The notes beneath the pieces are model-generated. The model was given only the letters and a program-made list of their open reading frames with translations. It ran no database searches and was not told where the DNA came from. Of a DNA stretch of 64,000 nucleotides, positions 22,063-34,309 are shown one piece after another (within the stretch, counting starts at the first letter, position 1; each line of letters opens with the position of its first letter). A program made the translations under genes and the position numbers. This DNA comes from Trichopria drosophilae. Lineage: Eukaryota > Arthropoda > Insecta > Hymenoptera > Diapriidae. The stretch lies in contig CM059584.1 in the NCBI GenBank assembly GCA_030407085.1, forward strand, positions 123,542,501 to 123,606,500. Direction: 5' to 3'.

Positions 22063-22491
22063 TAACCCTTTAACGCCCGACTTTTTTAGAACATCCAATA
22101 TGGCGGACAAATTTTTTCAAATTGGTCGGATTTGTCTGAAAAAATTTGTCCGCCAAATTGGATCCGCCATTTTGAATTTTGAAAAACTAACCGCAGATTC
22201 GTAATCAGCGACCCCAAAAACTCCCGAGTAGTCATTTTCATTAGCTTAACTTTATTCAATTTTTGATTTTCTGGTTTTTTTGTAAATCTTGCCACAAAAT
22301 TTTTTTTTTATTAGTGTAATAATTAAAAAAATGTTAATTTTTTATTGCAATATAAATTTTTTTCACAAAGTAGGATAAATTTGTAGGTGTTGGGTATGTG
22401 GAAACCGAAAATATTCCAATTTTTGTGAAAGTTATGAAGGTTTGAAGTCAAAAGTGGTTTCGATCGAAACCGCTGGGCGTTAAATTGTTAA
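22062..22491. mobile_element. piggyBac-like MITE flanked by TTAA
   Basis: TTAA at 22062-22065 and 22488-22491 bracket a 422-bp segment. Its ends, CCCTTTAACGCCC and GGGCGTTAAATTG, are inverted repeats of each other apart from the outermost few bases. TTAA target sites are the hallmark of piggyBac transposons. Inside, GGCGGACAAATTTTTTCA (near 22100) pairs with TGAAAAAATTTGTCCGCC (near 22137) as a hairpin. No transposase frame is present, so movement would need an enzyme from elsewhere. Confidence 0.75.
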
Positions 22492-22689
22492 CAGACAGAC
22501 TTTTTAAGTGAGACATACATCAGGGAACAACTGCAGAAGTTTATATGAACTGTGAAATTTATGTCTTTTATTTGAAAATACCTTATTTTTCGGATTAAGC
22601 TGTAGATTAGTTATACATTATTATAGTAATATAACTCTAAAAGGACCAGAATGAAAAATATTAACGTTACATCAGGATCTATTTTTTGG

Positions 22690-23340
22690 TTCGTCTATTG
22701 AAAAGTATTTCATCCCCTAAATGTTTGGTAAAGTATTTTTTCACGCGATGTTCGTACCTAATAGTTGATAAATCGCCCGAAAGACTGACGAAAGCACAGG
22801 GAGATATGATAAAACGGACTGCTAGTACGTCGAAAGCTCGCTTTATTTCCTGTTGCGTGCCTGTCGCATCGATCACTAAGAAACGCTGAAACAAGCCGCG
22901 AGTAATTGAAAGCGCCTGTAGCGCCGCCGCCGGAAATAAATGTCGTTGTCATGCCGCATTGACCCATAATGTAACTGTTACGAAACGGGATCGGTGTTAA
23001 AATATAACGGCGGAAGACAATGCTTCGATGTGGGGGCGAGAGGCATTATTGGTCGACGAGTCGCGTCGCCGCTTGGATTTGGCAAGGATCCAGACTCGAA
23101 ATGCACGCGCACTCGACGATTTTATTAATGAAATCGTACTCGCCAAGATCTGTACTACACCCACTACCCCCGTGGCATAATCCCACGATTCAAAATCTCC
23201 CGAACGCCCGCAACCTCGGTCGGAAGATAAATCGCTCGTATTTATTGCCACCTTTAACGGACGTGCTCGAGTATTCATTTTTACAGGTCCAGCAAGATCC
23301 TACTTTGCATTTCCCGCAAGAGAATTGTAAAAATACATTA
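22690..23340. other. GC/CpG-rich intronic island 2, in the palindrome spacer
   Basis: CpG-dense sequence with overlapping frames on both strands, none protein-like. It includes a 22-bp imperfect palindrome with an ATTAAT core at 23116-23137. Candidate regulatory element. Confidence 0.4.
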
Positions 23341-23377
23341 GAGGGTAGACGATTTCAAATTTTTCAGTGGAATATTA

Positions 23378-24940
23378 AGGACAATATATTTACTCCTAAT
23401 TACTAAAAAAAAAGTCGGTTATAAATATATTTATTTTTCATCTTCGATTTATATCTGAGCCTCATATAATGTCTGACCGTGACGAATGTATCTACTTATG
23501 AATCCGATGAAACTCTAGTCATTATTTTGCTATAAAAACAAACTTTTTGTTATGATATCTAAATAAATGTTTATAACCAGTATTCCTGTGCAGCAATAAA
23601 TAAACTTATGTTAGCAATGTTTAAATTTCAATATCGGAAGCATAATCTTTAACGGTCGAAAATGTGTTAAACAGTCTTTGTGCGTGTATTGCACGATTTC
23701 TAGCAGATGATTAGAGCAACTACGCATCTTCCTGCAGTAGAAACATACCGTTTAGTCAGACGCTACCTTCAGACATTCAAGATCTGGTTCTTTTGTACAT
23801 AATTTAGAACATAACAATTTTTAATATTTTCAATGTTCAACCTTTATGATAACAATTCCCGAAAGCCGAAAAATATTATGGGTAAAATTGTCTAGTTTAT
23901 TATTGATTTTTCGAAAGCCTTGGACATTACACAAGAAATACAGATTAGATAGGTTAAAGAAGTCAACTATTTGTACATAACATCTGTCATTATTCAAATT
24001 TTAACTGAAGACAAACTTTATAATTCCCACAGTCATTACAATCACCTTCTTTTCTTTCGTCAATTTCGATAAAATTGAAATCCCTGAATTATTTAATTTT
24101 GTAATTTTTAAAAATGATGAAATTTTTGGTTTCCAGTTGGCAAACAAATATTTTATTTCCAAATTAATCATATTATTGGAGGTATAATTAATGCAACAAA
24201 AATATTGTTTAAATTTCTGTGCGGTTGGCTACTAACCGGCAACTCTGATTTTTATCAATAAATCTTCATTTTTTTTAAACTACTCAAATATTCGTATTTA
24301 TACAAAGTGTATTTTAAACTGAAGATTTTGAATATTCAGCAACCTGGAATTGTCTGAAAGAAATTTGCCAATGTTATGAAACTCTGATTCCCGGCATTAT
24401 AAAATATGAGCTATATAATAATCAATAAACGTAACGGTAGCAAAACATTTCGATAAATATGATAAATATGCAGTGTTTTTGTATTGCGACAAACATTTAA
24501 CTGGAATAGCCAGTTATTAGCTGCATATTTGAATGTAGGAATTACAAGTTATTGGATGGAATCACTACCGTCCGATGATTCCATATGTTGATCGAAAATA
24601 AAACCAATTACATTAATATCTCTCTTTATCATCCGTATTACATGTACGTCATATTTTAGTACAAATTTCGTATTATAAATGTCTACATCTCATAAATTTC
24701 TGTACAATGGCACTTCAACTTATTGTAGTTTTAATAACTTTCAATCTGAATAATAGTTGTAAAGATTCGTTACGGATAGAAACTAATCGTTACTTTTGGT
24801 TATGATTTTGATAATCGAACCAGTAACCAGTTTGAACTCATCAGAAATACGTAAGTAATGTTTACATTTTCTATACTTATCATTCTCAATTGTTCTCAAA
24901 AATTGTCCAATGGTTTAATTAGAATATATATCTCAATAGT
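23378..24940. repeat. Right arm of the ~5 kb palindrome
   Basis: The sequence is the reverse complement of 19941-21709 in order, ending GAATATATATCTCAATAGT (24922-24940). The arm is about 200 bases shorter than the left one owing to scattered indels. Confidence 0.88.
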
Positions 24941-24950
24941 TACCACATAC

Positions 24951-25320
24951 AGGTAACCAGTATTCCTCGGAAGCGATAAATAAACCAATTTTAACCACGT
25001 TTAAATTTCAATATCGGAAGCATAATCTTTAACAGCCGAAAACGTGAGAGATTTAGTGGTAAACCTTTGTGCGTGTATCACACGATTTCAGGCAGATACT
25101 TAGAGTAACTACGCATCTACATGCAGTAGAAACATACCGTTTAGCCAGACGCCATCTTCAGACCTTGAAGGAAATTTATTTTCCATCTGGTTCTTTTGTA
25201 CATTATTTAAAACATAATAATTTTTAATATTTTCAACACCTATCGTCCATGACAACAATTCCCGAAAGCAGAAAAATATTATCGGTAAAATTATCCAGTT
25301 TATTCTTGCGACTGAAAGCT
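24951..25320. repeat. Extra direct copy of part of the right arm
   Basis: From TAACCAGTATTCCTC to TCCAGTTTATT this segment repeats 23573-23925 in the same orientation, with AATTTCAATATCGGAAGCAT and AGTAGAAACATACCGTTTAG shared exactly. It abuts the right arm almost directly. Confidence 0.85.
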
Positions 25321-25324
25321 TAAC

Positions 25325-26090
25325 ATGTCATATAGTAATGAATATCAGAATAAAATTAATAGCAAGATGGGTATTTCTTTTTATTGTGGAGTACGTCTAC
25401 TTCACATTCATTTGCGTATTTTCTCTTTGAAATTCTGCCTTGTTAGAAAGCATTTTACGAAGACTGCAATTATTAGTGCAAAAAGTAATTTATTAACTCA
25501 TATTAAGAATTTAGCTTCGTCAATTTGGCATACTTTAAATATCTACTAATGAAATTTTAATTTTGGTTTATGAGGGGAAGTAAATTAAAATATAAAATTG
25601 ACCTTTCGGTTAGAAGGAATATTTTATTGTCATACCGGTTCATTATGCCTTCATAAAAGCCAGCCTATAGTATTTTATAGTTACCCTAATTTTAGTCACT
25701 TGTTTGCTTTGTTAATAAATGTACAGAAGGTTTTAAAATATTGCCATATTACATCTATCACATGGAATTTATAATTTGTAGGCTTGAATTTTTAGTAAAA
25801 TACTCCTACGATCAGTTGAACACATTTGAAAGTAAACATAATCTATTAAATAAATAAATATATTCCTGAATCGATTGTTGAAAAATTCTTCTACCATAAT
25901 AATGTGTAAAAAGTAAGAAACTACTCCGAGTTTATTCAGAATTCACTTAAAGTATAGTTGAATAAACAATTTTTAATAACGCATCGTATCTCTTTACGTG
26001 TATATAGTCAGAAACCAAGGAATTTATCGATATTTTGATGAAATATTTACGACGAAATCCATAAAAAGGCAAATAAATTTTAGTACTCTT
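25325..26090. other. AT-rich intronic sequence
   Basis: The 74-codon frame at 25325-25549 does not look like a known protein. Nothing else recognised. Confidence 0.5.
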
Positions 26091-26099
26091 TGTGGTTTA

Positions 26100-26900
26100 T
26101 TGAGGAATAAAAGGAGACGATCACGCCACTTTTGCATAATTCGCAAAACAGAAAATGGAAAAAATTCATCCGAGTGAAATGAGTTCGTAAAATCGATTTT
26201 GAAATATTAATTTAGAAGAGGAATCAGCAGAATCTGGCGCTTAGTGCGGGAGAATGACGTTCTCATCGGCCTTACTTTAAGGCGCTATTATTAATACAGA
26301 AGCAATTATCTACGTCGGTATTCCTTATCTGTGAGATTCACCGTATACTTCACCTCCCGGTGGTTCAAACTATCTTGGAACTACGGTAACTAGCGTTGGG
26401 TATCTACCGACCGTGACTTTAAGCCGACGAAAATTTCACCTGTCTGGTCCCCGCAGCTGGATGAATAATAATAAAGTCGTAACGTAACGACTCGCTGGTC
26501 CGGAACACGGAAATGTAAGCAAGCGCCAACCGCATAATAAAAAGTAGCAATGGCCGATTTTCCAGTTCGGTACGGAGTGGCGAACCGTGAATAGTATATA
26601 CATAGGCAGAATAATGTTTAATGTAACGTGCGCCTTTTCGTTTCTCTCGTTTAATTTGCCACGAACGATAAACTCCTTTCCTGGATAAATAGTAGGACTG
26701 GAAAAAGGCTTTCAACGCGGTTTTCCTCTTCCCCCACATTTTTTTTAACCTCGGTTTCCCTCGCTGTACACACCCACACATTCCCGAGTACGTCTTTCCC
26801 CATTTCATCTAGGTAACCTCGTATAGGCCCCTCCACATTTTGTCCACGCTTCCCTTTGGTTTTATACCGCGAAATGAGAAAATGAAGAGATGAGAATACA
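26100..26900. other. GC-richer intronic island 3
   Basis: Two adjoining blocks (26100-26420 and 26420-26900) have higher GC and CpG than their surroundings. The minus-strand frame 26419-26808 (129 codons) is the longest here but looks arbitrary, with no domain. Candidate regulatory sequence. Confidence 0.38.
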
Positions 26901-26909
26901 ATTTAGCAA

Positions 26910-29480
26910 GGTTATAAAGGCGTGTATATTTCGGGTGTAGGCGGGTACATGCACGATGACTTGTTGCATGACAAATCACAAGGGGAATGCATTCAATTTA
27001 GGTTGTAAACATTTTATTTGCCATGGTACCTTTATTGCATTAGCTTATTTTAAACTTCCCTGCGAATTAAGTAGAATAATTTTGACTCGAAATTTTCCTC
27101 CGTAATAAAGAATGTTTTTTCTCATGTCATTTTGAATTCTTTTCGAAAGCGACATAGCGTGGGTTCTCATTACTGAACGCAAAGCTTTGGATGAGGGAAC
27201 ACATTCAGGTCATATAAAATTATGTGAAAAAATAATTAATGCCGTCGTATGTACAACTTTTTTTAACAATTTTTATAAAGAATTTAAAACTGTAATAACA
27301 AATGAAGGTGCATACAATGGTGGCGAGGCCGGTTGTGGAGTTGTACCATTGGCGGATTCACTAAGATGATAATTCTGTAGTGGTATGGAAAAAGGGATAA
27401 TTATTTTTACAAATCTAAAATAAGTATATTTTTATATGTAGATAAGCCTATTGATTCTTGTGCAATAAGCTGTGAAAGAAACAAATTATGTTAATTTAAA
27501 CCGTGATTTTTTAAAAAAAGGATAAGTCATAAAAAATTACTGTCCATTAATTAATTATTTTATTAAAGGTTATATTTATATATCTCTTTTAAACAAATAA
27601 GCCCAGGGCTGGGAACAGGGCTGTAGATTTATCTATTACACTTATCACTTATTTCTCGTGTTATTGTACGAAAAACAAGACAATAGTAGTTTTCATTTCG
27701 TTTCGTTTAACTCATGTCCATGCATTGATTGGATCACATAAGAACAAACTAAAACCAGATCAATACAAAAAAGAGTAAAGGACAAATTCAAAATAGGACA
27801 AATTAAATTAATGGTATTTATACTAAATGTATATTGTACACTAATAGAGGACTTAAAGCTGTTAAGTTAGTAGAAATAAGTCGGTGTTTGTTTATATTCT
27901 AGCTTAATTTCCAACCAAGTCGGCACTAGTAGTGTTCATAATTTCGAGACATTTGTGAATATTGCAATAATTATAGGGACCATCACTTCAGCATCATTTT
28001 CTAATAAGATACGAGAAATACTGCATTCTAGTAGTTAATCGTTGCCTTGTACTTATTACATGAGATATACTGTTGTATAGTATGTCTAAAGGGGAAACGT
28101 AATTTATAGATTATATATGTAATACCATAGTAAGAATTTTCAAATGAATTATCAACATCCATCATATTTCATGTTATTTCAAATGCGGTAAAATGCAATT
28201 ATATGCCACAATGTAAATTAATTCAAAATTACGATTTCGAAATGTACCGGTTAATCGTTTAGAATTCAATTATATTACTCCCGCATCCATTCAAAATTCA
28301 AATCAGATTTCCAATCATTAAATATTAAATGAATTCTCGACATCAATGTGCCAATTTTTTGCTAGAGTTATATCATGAAATTCATAATTCTACACGGACA
28401 ATATTCATGCGATTAATTTAAGGAAATATAAATTAATTCTATTGACATACCGCGAACAACTAGGATTTAATGTCATTATTACAATTCCCATTAAAGCAAA
28501 TACAGTAACAGAGTTTTTCAGTAATGCTTACAGATTTCTGTCGGAATTGCCTTTTTGTTGAAAACAATTTTTCTTGCTTAGTATAGTCCTTATCATTTAA
28601 CATACGAAGCATCCTAAAAAGTTCCATTAATTGTATGTCCATATTTTGTTTAAAAAAGTTGATATAGTAATATTATTATTATCAACCGAAAGTACTAAGA
28701 AAACTAATTAGTAACTAAAATAATAATTACATTGAAATTTGAATCGTCTGAAAATAATTCTTTCTACACTTGACATACTTTTTAACGAAAATTTTTTAAT
28801 ACTATGTTATATTTTTAATTATTTTAAGACGCGAATATACCCAAATGTATAACATTTATACTAGCGCATTAAATTAACTCTAAATAAAGCAATATTAAAA
28901 CGAGAATTATTCCAGATTTTATATTCCCTCCTTAGCATTCCCTAAGAACCCTGCCAATTAAGTCTGATTTTACCCAAGGGAATCTCAGAAAAACTTCAGT
29001 ATCTCTTTTCCATATCGACCAAGCCCCAGCAAAAAGAAAATAGTGAAAAGATGTTCATTTTCAGTACAAGATTGTTAGTCGTATCGCGATAAATAAACGT
29101 ACATTCTAATTTACGTGATTCATGCTAGCAATGCATGCTATTCTTTCATAAAAATTGTCTAATTTTTAGATTTAATCGACTAAAGATCGTGGCATAAAGT
29201 AATATAAAATATATAAAATTCACAGATATTCATTGTAAGGATAGTGAAGTAGCGCAATATAGTCGCATAAGAGATGCAAATATTCTTTTATAGCTTTTTA
29301 TAAAACTTGATAACTTTTCTCATAACATTTATATGACTAAAAAGGGAGTACTGACGCTGTTGAAATATTTATATCAGCCAAGTGTGGAGTCTATTCAATA
29401 TACTTCTAATTATTAATCGTATAAATGAAACAAAATTTACTATACAATTATCATTTGATTAATCGGTTAGAAAGAATTGA
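26910..29480. other. AT-rich intronic sequence, nothing recognised
   Basis: Only short accidental frames. No clear inverted repeat was found by eye. Confidence 0.5.
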
Positions 29481-29481
29481 G

Positions 29482-29719
29482 ACGTTGGGGTGCAAAACCT
29501 GCCAAGTCCGCTTTATGCAGTTTTGACAAAAACTCGAGAAACTATTTGCCGCTAACATTGGAAAGACAGTAGATTTATAAGTGTACAGCTCAATTTTAAA
29601 GGGTAAACATTTTTATATACACAATCTCGAAACATTGAAAAAACTATATGTAATGTATGTTTATATGATTATCTCAGTTTTTTATTTTTTTGGACTTGGC
29701 AGGTTTTGCACCCCAACGT
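29482..29719. mobile_element. 238-bp MITE with perfect 28-bp terminal inverted repeats
   Basis: The left end begins ACGTTGGGGTGCAAAACC and runs to 29509; the right end (29692-29719) is its exact complement, ending CACCCCAACGT. The interior is AT-rich without a frame. ACGT at each end is self-complementary and could be a target duplication or part of the repeat. The superfamily cannot be told. Confidence 0.92.
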
Positions 29720-30395
29720 GCTTATTAACATTAATATAATGCAATGCAATTGATCTACAGCATACTAAAATAACATACTCTTACCTATTTTTTTCATATC
29801 GCGACGTAAATTCCTAGATTTATAAGAGATTTATAAAATTTTTTATCCTCTTAATATTTCAGTTGAATGAAGGTCGGATCAACTTTAAATACATATTACT
29901 GAATTCGATCATTATGTCTCCCGTCTTAGGATCAATATACAACATAAATAATAAATCAAAATAACTTATAAATCATTATAAAAACCTTTAAAAGTAAGTG
30001 CAAAGTTGGGGTCGAATAATTTTCTTTTACATAAGTTATGTCAGCATTTTAGGATATGCTATTTAATTATTGACATCTTTATTCTGCTTGAATATATTCA
30101 AACAATTCAGACTTCAAACAATGTAGAAACATGTATTTTTATATATGCGAAACCTATTTAGAATTTTCGCTATCATTTTTAAAAGGAAATTATCGTTCAT
30201 TGAATGACATTTGGAACATCAATTCAAAATCAAAGCAATCTTATACTGTATGTGATTCAACTTATCGAATTTTGAACATTTTATTTCAGCTTCAGATTAA
30301 TTGACTTCAAATGCAAATATAATGAAAAGATTAAAGTTTAACGAAATTGAGATTCGTGAGGTGTTTCTTGTGGAATAATAAGCGAAAAATTTTTT
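29720..30395. other. AT-rich intronic sequence
   Basis: Nothing recognised. Confidence 0.5.
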
Positions 30396-30399
30396 TGGT

Positions 30400-30891
30400 A
30401 TGTATAAGGGTAGTTCATTATCAATTTTGTTTGAAAAAAGAGTAACATGTTGTGTACTTATCCCCTGCGATTTGAATAGTTTTAGCTTCGATCAGATTTC
30501 AGATTTGCTAAATTTTTACAGAAAACAAATTTTGAGTCCTTCAATATTGGCTGCTCCTCTAACTCCTCCAAAATACGACAATGACAATTTTTTGTTCGAT
30601 ATTTTTGGTGGTTGTTTCACCAACTCTGTAATGTTTGTCTGCATTTACAAAACCCGCTACATACTTATAGTACGGTGTGACAGCAATTTTGCATTTTTAT
30701 GGGGATCTAATGCAAGGAATAGTGAAAATTATCTAGTAGATCTAGTGAAACGAAGCAAGATGGTATGGAATAATTTCCCCGTACTCCCCAAAAATGTCAT
30801 TTTATGGCTAAAAAACTGTTTTCAGGCAGGTTTGTGTGAAAAATCAGTCATACCTACCCTAATTTTTATTCGATTTACGACTTATGTTTAA
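30400..30891 (+). CDS. Unrecognised 163-codon frame running into an inverted-repeat arm
   Basis: This is one of the longest open frames in the window. It has no motif I know and is rich in hydrophobic and aromatic residues. Its last third (NFPVLPKNVILWLKN, about residues 124-138) has a counterpart on the minus strand in the opposite arm near 32240-32285 (NFPIHPQNLILWLKN). Similarity of the two readings follows from the DNA duplication. Whether it also reflects past coding is unclear. Probably a relic of a transposon. Confidence 0.2.
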   Translation: MYKGSSLSILFEKRVTCCVLIPCDLNSFSFDQISDLLNFYRKQILSPSILAAPLTPPKYDNDNFLFDIFGGCFTNSVMFVCIYKTRYILIVRCDSNFAFLWGSNARNSENYLVDLVKRSKMVWNNFPVLPKNVILWLKNCFQAGLCEKSVIPTLIFIRFTTYV

Positions 30892-32320
30892 TTTGATTAC
30901 CAAAAAGCTCACCTTTCAGACTGCCCAAACCTTATATTGATGAAATGAAAACTGACGAAACTACAGTGGAAAGTATCTGTTATTTTTTTACCTTTTTCAT
31001 TCTTTTTAATTTTAACATTCATTGTACAATATTATTCGATAGTGGAGATTTTTCACACCCAGTTGAGTTAAAAGTATATTAAATTCAGCATGGAATGAGT
31101 TTCTGTTGAAAGAGTATGGATGAAAATTGACGGAGATATGGAAGTTTTAAAATGTTAGAAATTTTTCGCCAAATTTACATCATGAATATCGAACCTAGAA
31201 TTAGGATCACGGAGCGTAGCGATGGACAAAAATGATAACAACGTCTAAAATACAAAAGAAAACAACACAAATTGCACAATTTTGGATTTTCTACATTATA
31301 ATTCTGTATAGTTTAGAACAATACAAATGAAAAAAATAAAACAAAATGAAAAATAAAATAATGGCTGTTTCGTTTAAAAATGGATGCTTGAACGCTTCTG
31401 GATGTATAAGTCACCATTTGTTGTACGTATCAACGACCAGTAGTAGCAGCAAGCAAGTTGTTTCAGCTCTTCTCTTGGATGCGTTCTTCAATAGTTTTCA
31501 TTTGTTGGTCAAATCTTTCGTATTGCTCGTCACTCATTTTTCCCGGCGATTTAAAGAGGTGCTATATTCGAGAATAAAAAATTTGTTACACCCGTTAACC
31601 ACAGCTTTATTATTTTCCAGCTTTAAGCGATGAGCCTGATCCATAAACAAACCACATATAAAGCAAAACGTATTGCGATTATCACACATTTTATTGCAAT
31701 TTAATCTAAGTATTGAAACTTTAAATAATGCCGCGTATTAAGAAACAACATTCTGTTTGTTATAAAGGTACAGAGTGTAGGCACCATGCTAATTATTTGT
31801 TTAAAAATAGAATGTCGAAATGTTGATATTTCGGAACGATTTGAGGTGCAGCGAGCGAGTCAAAACAAATTATTAATATATACCCATATCAAAAGTTAGC
31901 GAAAAATTCATAAAATTTTAAGAGTCGCATAACTTTGTCAATTTTCATTCCATTTCATTCAACAAGAGCGTATTCGATGCCGAATTAAATAAACATTCAA
32001 TCCATATTGGTGCAAAAAATTTCCACGATAGAATAATATTGTAAAATGACCGTTAAAGTTGAAAAATGGAAAAAAAGTAAAAAAATTACAGATACTTTCA
32101 ACTGTAGTGTCGTTAGTTTTCATTTTATCAATATATAAGGTTTCGATGGTCTGAAAGGTGAGCTTCTTGGCAATCAAATCAAAGAAAAAGTTGCAAATTA
32201 CGGTAGTTATGAGTGATTTTTTCAAACAAATCTGCCTAAGGTTTTTTAGTCATAAAATTAGATTTTGGGGGTGTATGGGGAAATTATATCATACCATGTT
32301 GTTCAGTTTGACTAAAACGA
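30725..32320. mobile_element. Foldback element with ~460-bp arms
   Basis: The left arm (about 30725-31190) and right arm (about 31870-32320) are imperfect inverted copies. Paired strings include CAAAAAGCTCACCTTTCAGA with TCTGAAAGGTGAGCTTCTTG, and GAAAGTATCTGTTATTTTTT with its counterpart near 32085. In both arms one frame contains TTVESIC. The loop (31190-31870) holds a short minus-strand frame starting MSDEQYERFDQQMK near 31539 that soon stops. The ends are not sharply defined. Confidence 0.75.
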
Positions 32321-32639
32321 TAACTTGTACCAGGTCGTTATAAAAGTGCCTGCCGTTTTTTTTTGTGACAATGTGTAGTACGTATTTTTATTCATCTATA
32401 CTTGCATGGTGAAGTGCTATTGGAAAAATAATTGGAAATATTTGCTTCATTAAAAAAATAAATGTATAGTATTTTCGGGATTGGTTTATTATTCAGTACC
32501 ATTACAAGAACTTGAAAAAGATAATAAAATTTGTATTGGCGGTACTAATGTCTTTTATATATGTACAAATTTAACACAGGTTGGGAAATTTATCTCAAGA
32601 TTATTCTGGTAATAATTTTAGACAGGGCGTTACACATAG

Positions 32640-33000
32640 AATGCACACATCATAAAATTAAAGGACAATATCGGTCATCTTAACGGAGGACGTTAACTGC
32701 TGAAATATGCGTATTCAAAACGATTCGGCTTTGTCCCGCGTTCGTAATGCACTTACCACAGAACGTATCTATACGCAGGAATACGGTTAAGCCCGTGAAT
32801 ATTCACTTTATTGGATCCTCCTCGAGAAAACGCGATGTCGAAGGTATTCCTCCTTTTATTGACAATTATTCTGGATACAAATGCCGCACGAAAATTTAAG
32901 GCGTCCATATTTTTGAGCGGAGGCGTCGCGCTGCGTCCATTCTGAATTCGAGCCAAAAATAAATATAACTCTATATATAAACCTGCCAATCCCATGCTTG
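32640..33000. other. GC-richer intronic island 4
   Basis: Higher CpG content than the surroundings. The minus-strand frame 32753-32995 is not protein-like. Candidate regulatory element. Confidence 0.35.
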
Positions 33001-34110
33001 TTCGATATTGTTGAAAGCTACTTGCGTATTTTCAAATATAATCGTCTCATAATATTAAATATAAGCTCAGGGTTTTAAAGCGTAATTGCGCTAAAGGATA
33101 GTTTATATTTTCAAAATAGAAAATAAGCTTTTCATTATCTTTATTGTGATTAGGTTAAATATTCAAATTTTATTTTCATTTAAAATCCGCTTATTGTATT
33201 GTATAATTATAATAAAAAACATTTAAATGTGGATAAGTGAGGTGAAAACCATTTTTGAACTTTTTTTGAAATCCGTTTACAGGAGAGCTCAGATCTTTTC
33301 GGCTAAAGAAACATTGAATATATTTCCAAAGGCGACAACTATAAGGGCGCTTATCGCCGTCCCTTAATGCAAACGCTATGGTAGCAAGTAAAATATTTAA
33401 AAGTAAAACCTGCTTTTCTCCAACGCGCTTTTTCAGGTTCAGAATGTGATTTAAGTGGAATATATAATTAGTTAGTTTCAATATTGACATCCCTTTTGGA
33501 CCTTTGCAGATATAACGAAATCTCCGCTTCGTCTGATTTTAGCCGACTTTCGGAAAGTCCTATTTGAGTGGGAAATGGCATCGAAAAAAACTCATTAGCG
33601 AAGAAAAAAAACTATGTGAGGTAACCAGGTTTGACTATTGATTATCTTTGAAGCACGATTTTTTACTACTACTTTATTTACATTCATTATGTTGATTACT
33701 TAAGATACATTAGAATTAGACATTAAGGGAATTTACATATTAAAGAACTTCATTTTATTAAAATGTCAAAAGCAATTTTTGATATATAAATTAGAGCATT
33801 AAAATAGTTTCACGAAATCCCAATTATACTTATGATAAGTAAGTAGAAACAGTAATAATCCCTAAATATAGGAAGACAATTTTATAATCAATTTTTTAAT
33901 GAATTTCTTTTCGAGTTTTGTTTAAATTGTTGTGATTTTTATAAGTCTGTATTTTGTCAAAATGCAAATAATTAAGGTAATAAATACTATACATTTTTAA
34001 CATAAAATAAATGAATATATAGTACAACATTCAGGCTTAACCTGATAACTCGTAGTGCGACTTGAAATATGCAAAAAATACAACGGAAAGAAATTGATTT
34101 TGGTTATGTT
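33000..34110. other. AT-rich intronic sequence
   Basis: The 99-codon minus-strand frame 33191-33490 has no recognisable features. No element seen. Confidence 0.45.
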
Positions 34111-34112
34111 TT

Positions 34113-34309
34113 CCACACAGCACACTGTTCTGGGGACGTCCTCAGGAGCTCCTCAGGACGTCCAAATGTCCGCTTTTATCGTCCTATTAACATCCTCAAG
34201 GCGTCTTGTGTTCTGAGGATGACCTGTGGACGTTAACAGGATGGTAAAAGCGGACATTGGACGTCCTGAGGAGCTCCTGAAGACGTCCCCAGGATAGTGT
34301 GTTGTGTGG
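34113..34309. mobile_element. 197-bp near-palindromic foldback (GGACGTCCTGAGGA family)
   Basis: CCACACAGCACACTGTTCTG at the left pairs with the complement of the right end (TAGTGTGTTGTGTGG). GGGGACGTCCTCAGGAGCTC pairs with GAGCTCCTGAAGACGTCCCC. Pairing continues through TGTCCGCTTTTA and TAAAAGCGGACA to a short loop near 34205. The element contains several sub-palindromes (GGACGTCC, GGAGCTCC). A decayed sibling is at 12650-12760. Confidence 0.9.

Noticed and set aside
26419..26808. 129-codon minus-strand frame
   Set aside because: No domain or convincing composition; it lies in a GC-richer block where stop codons are scarce.
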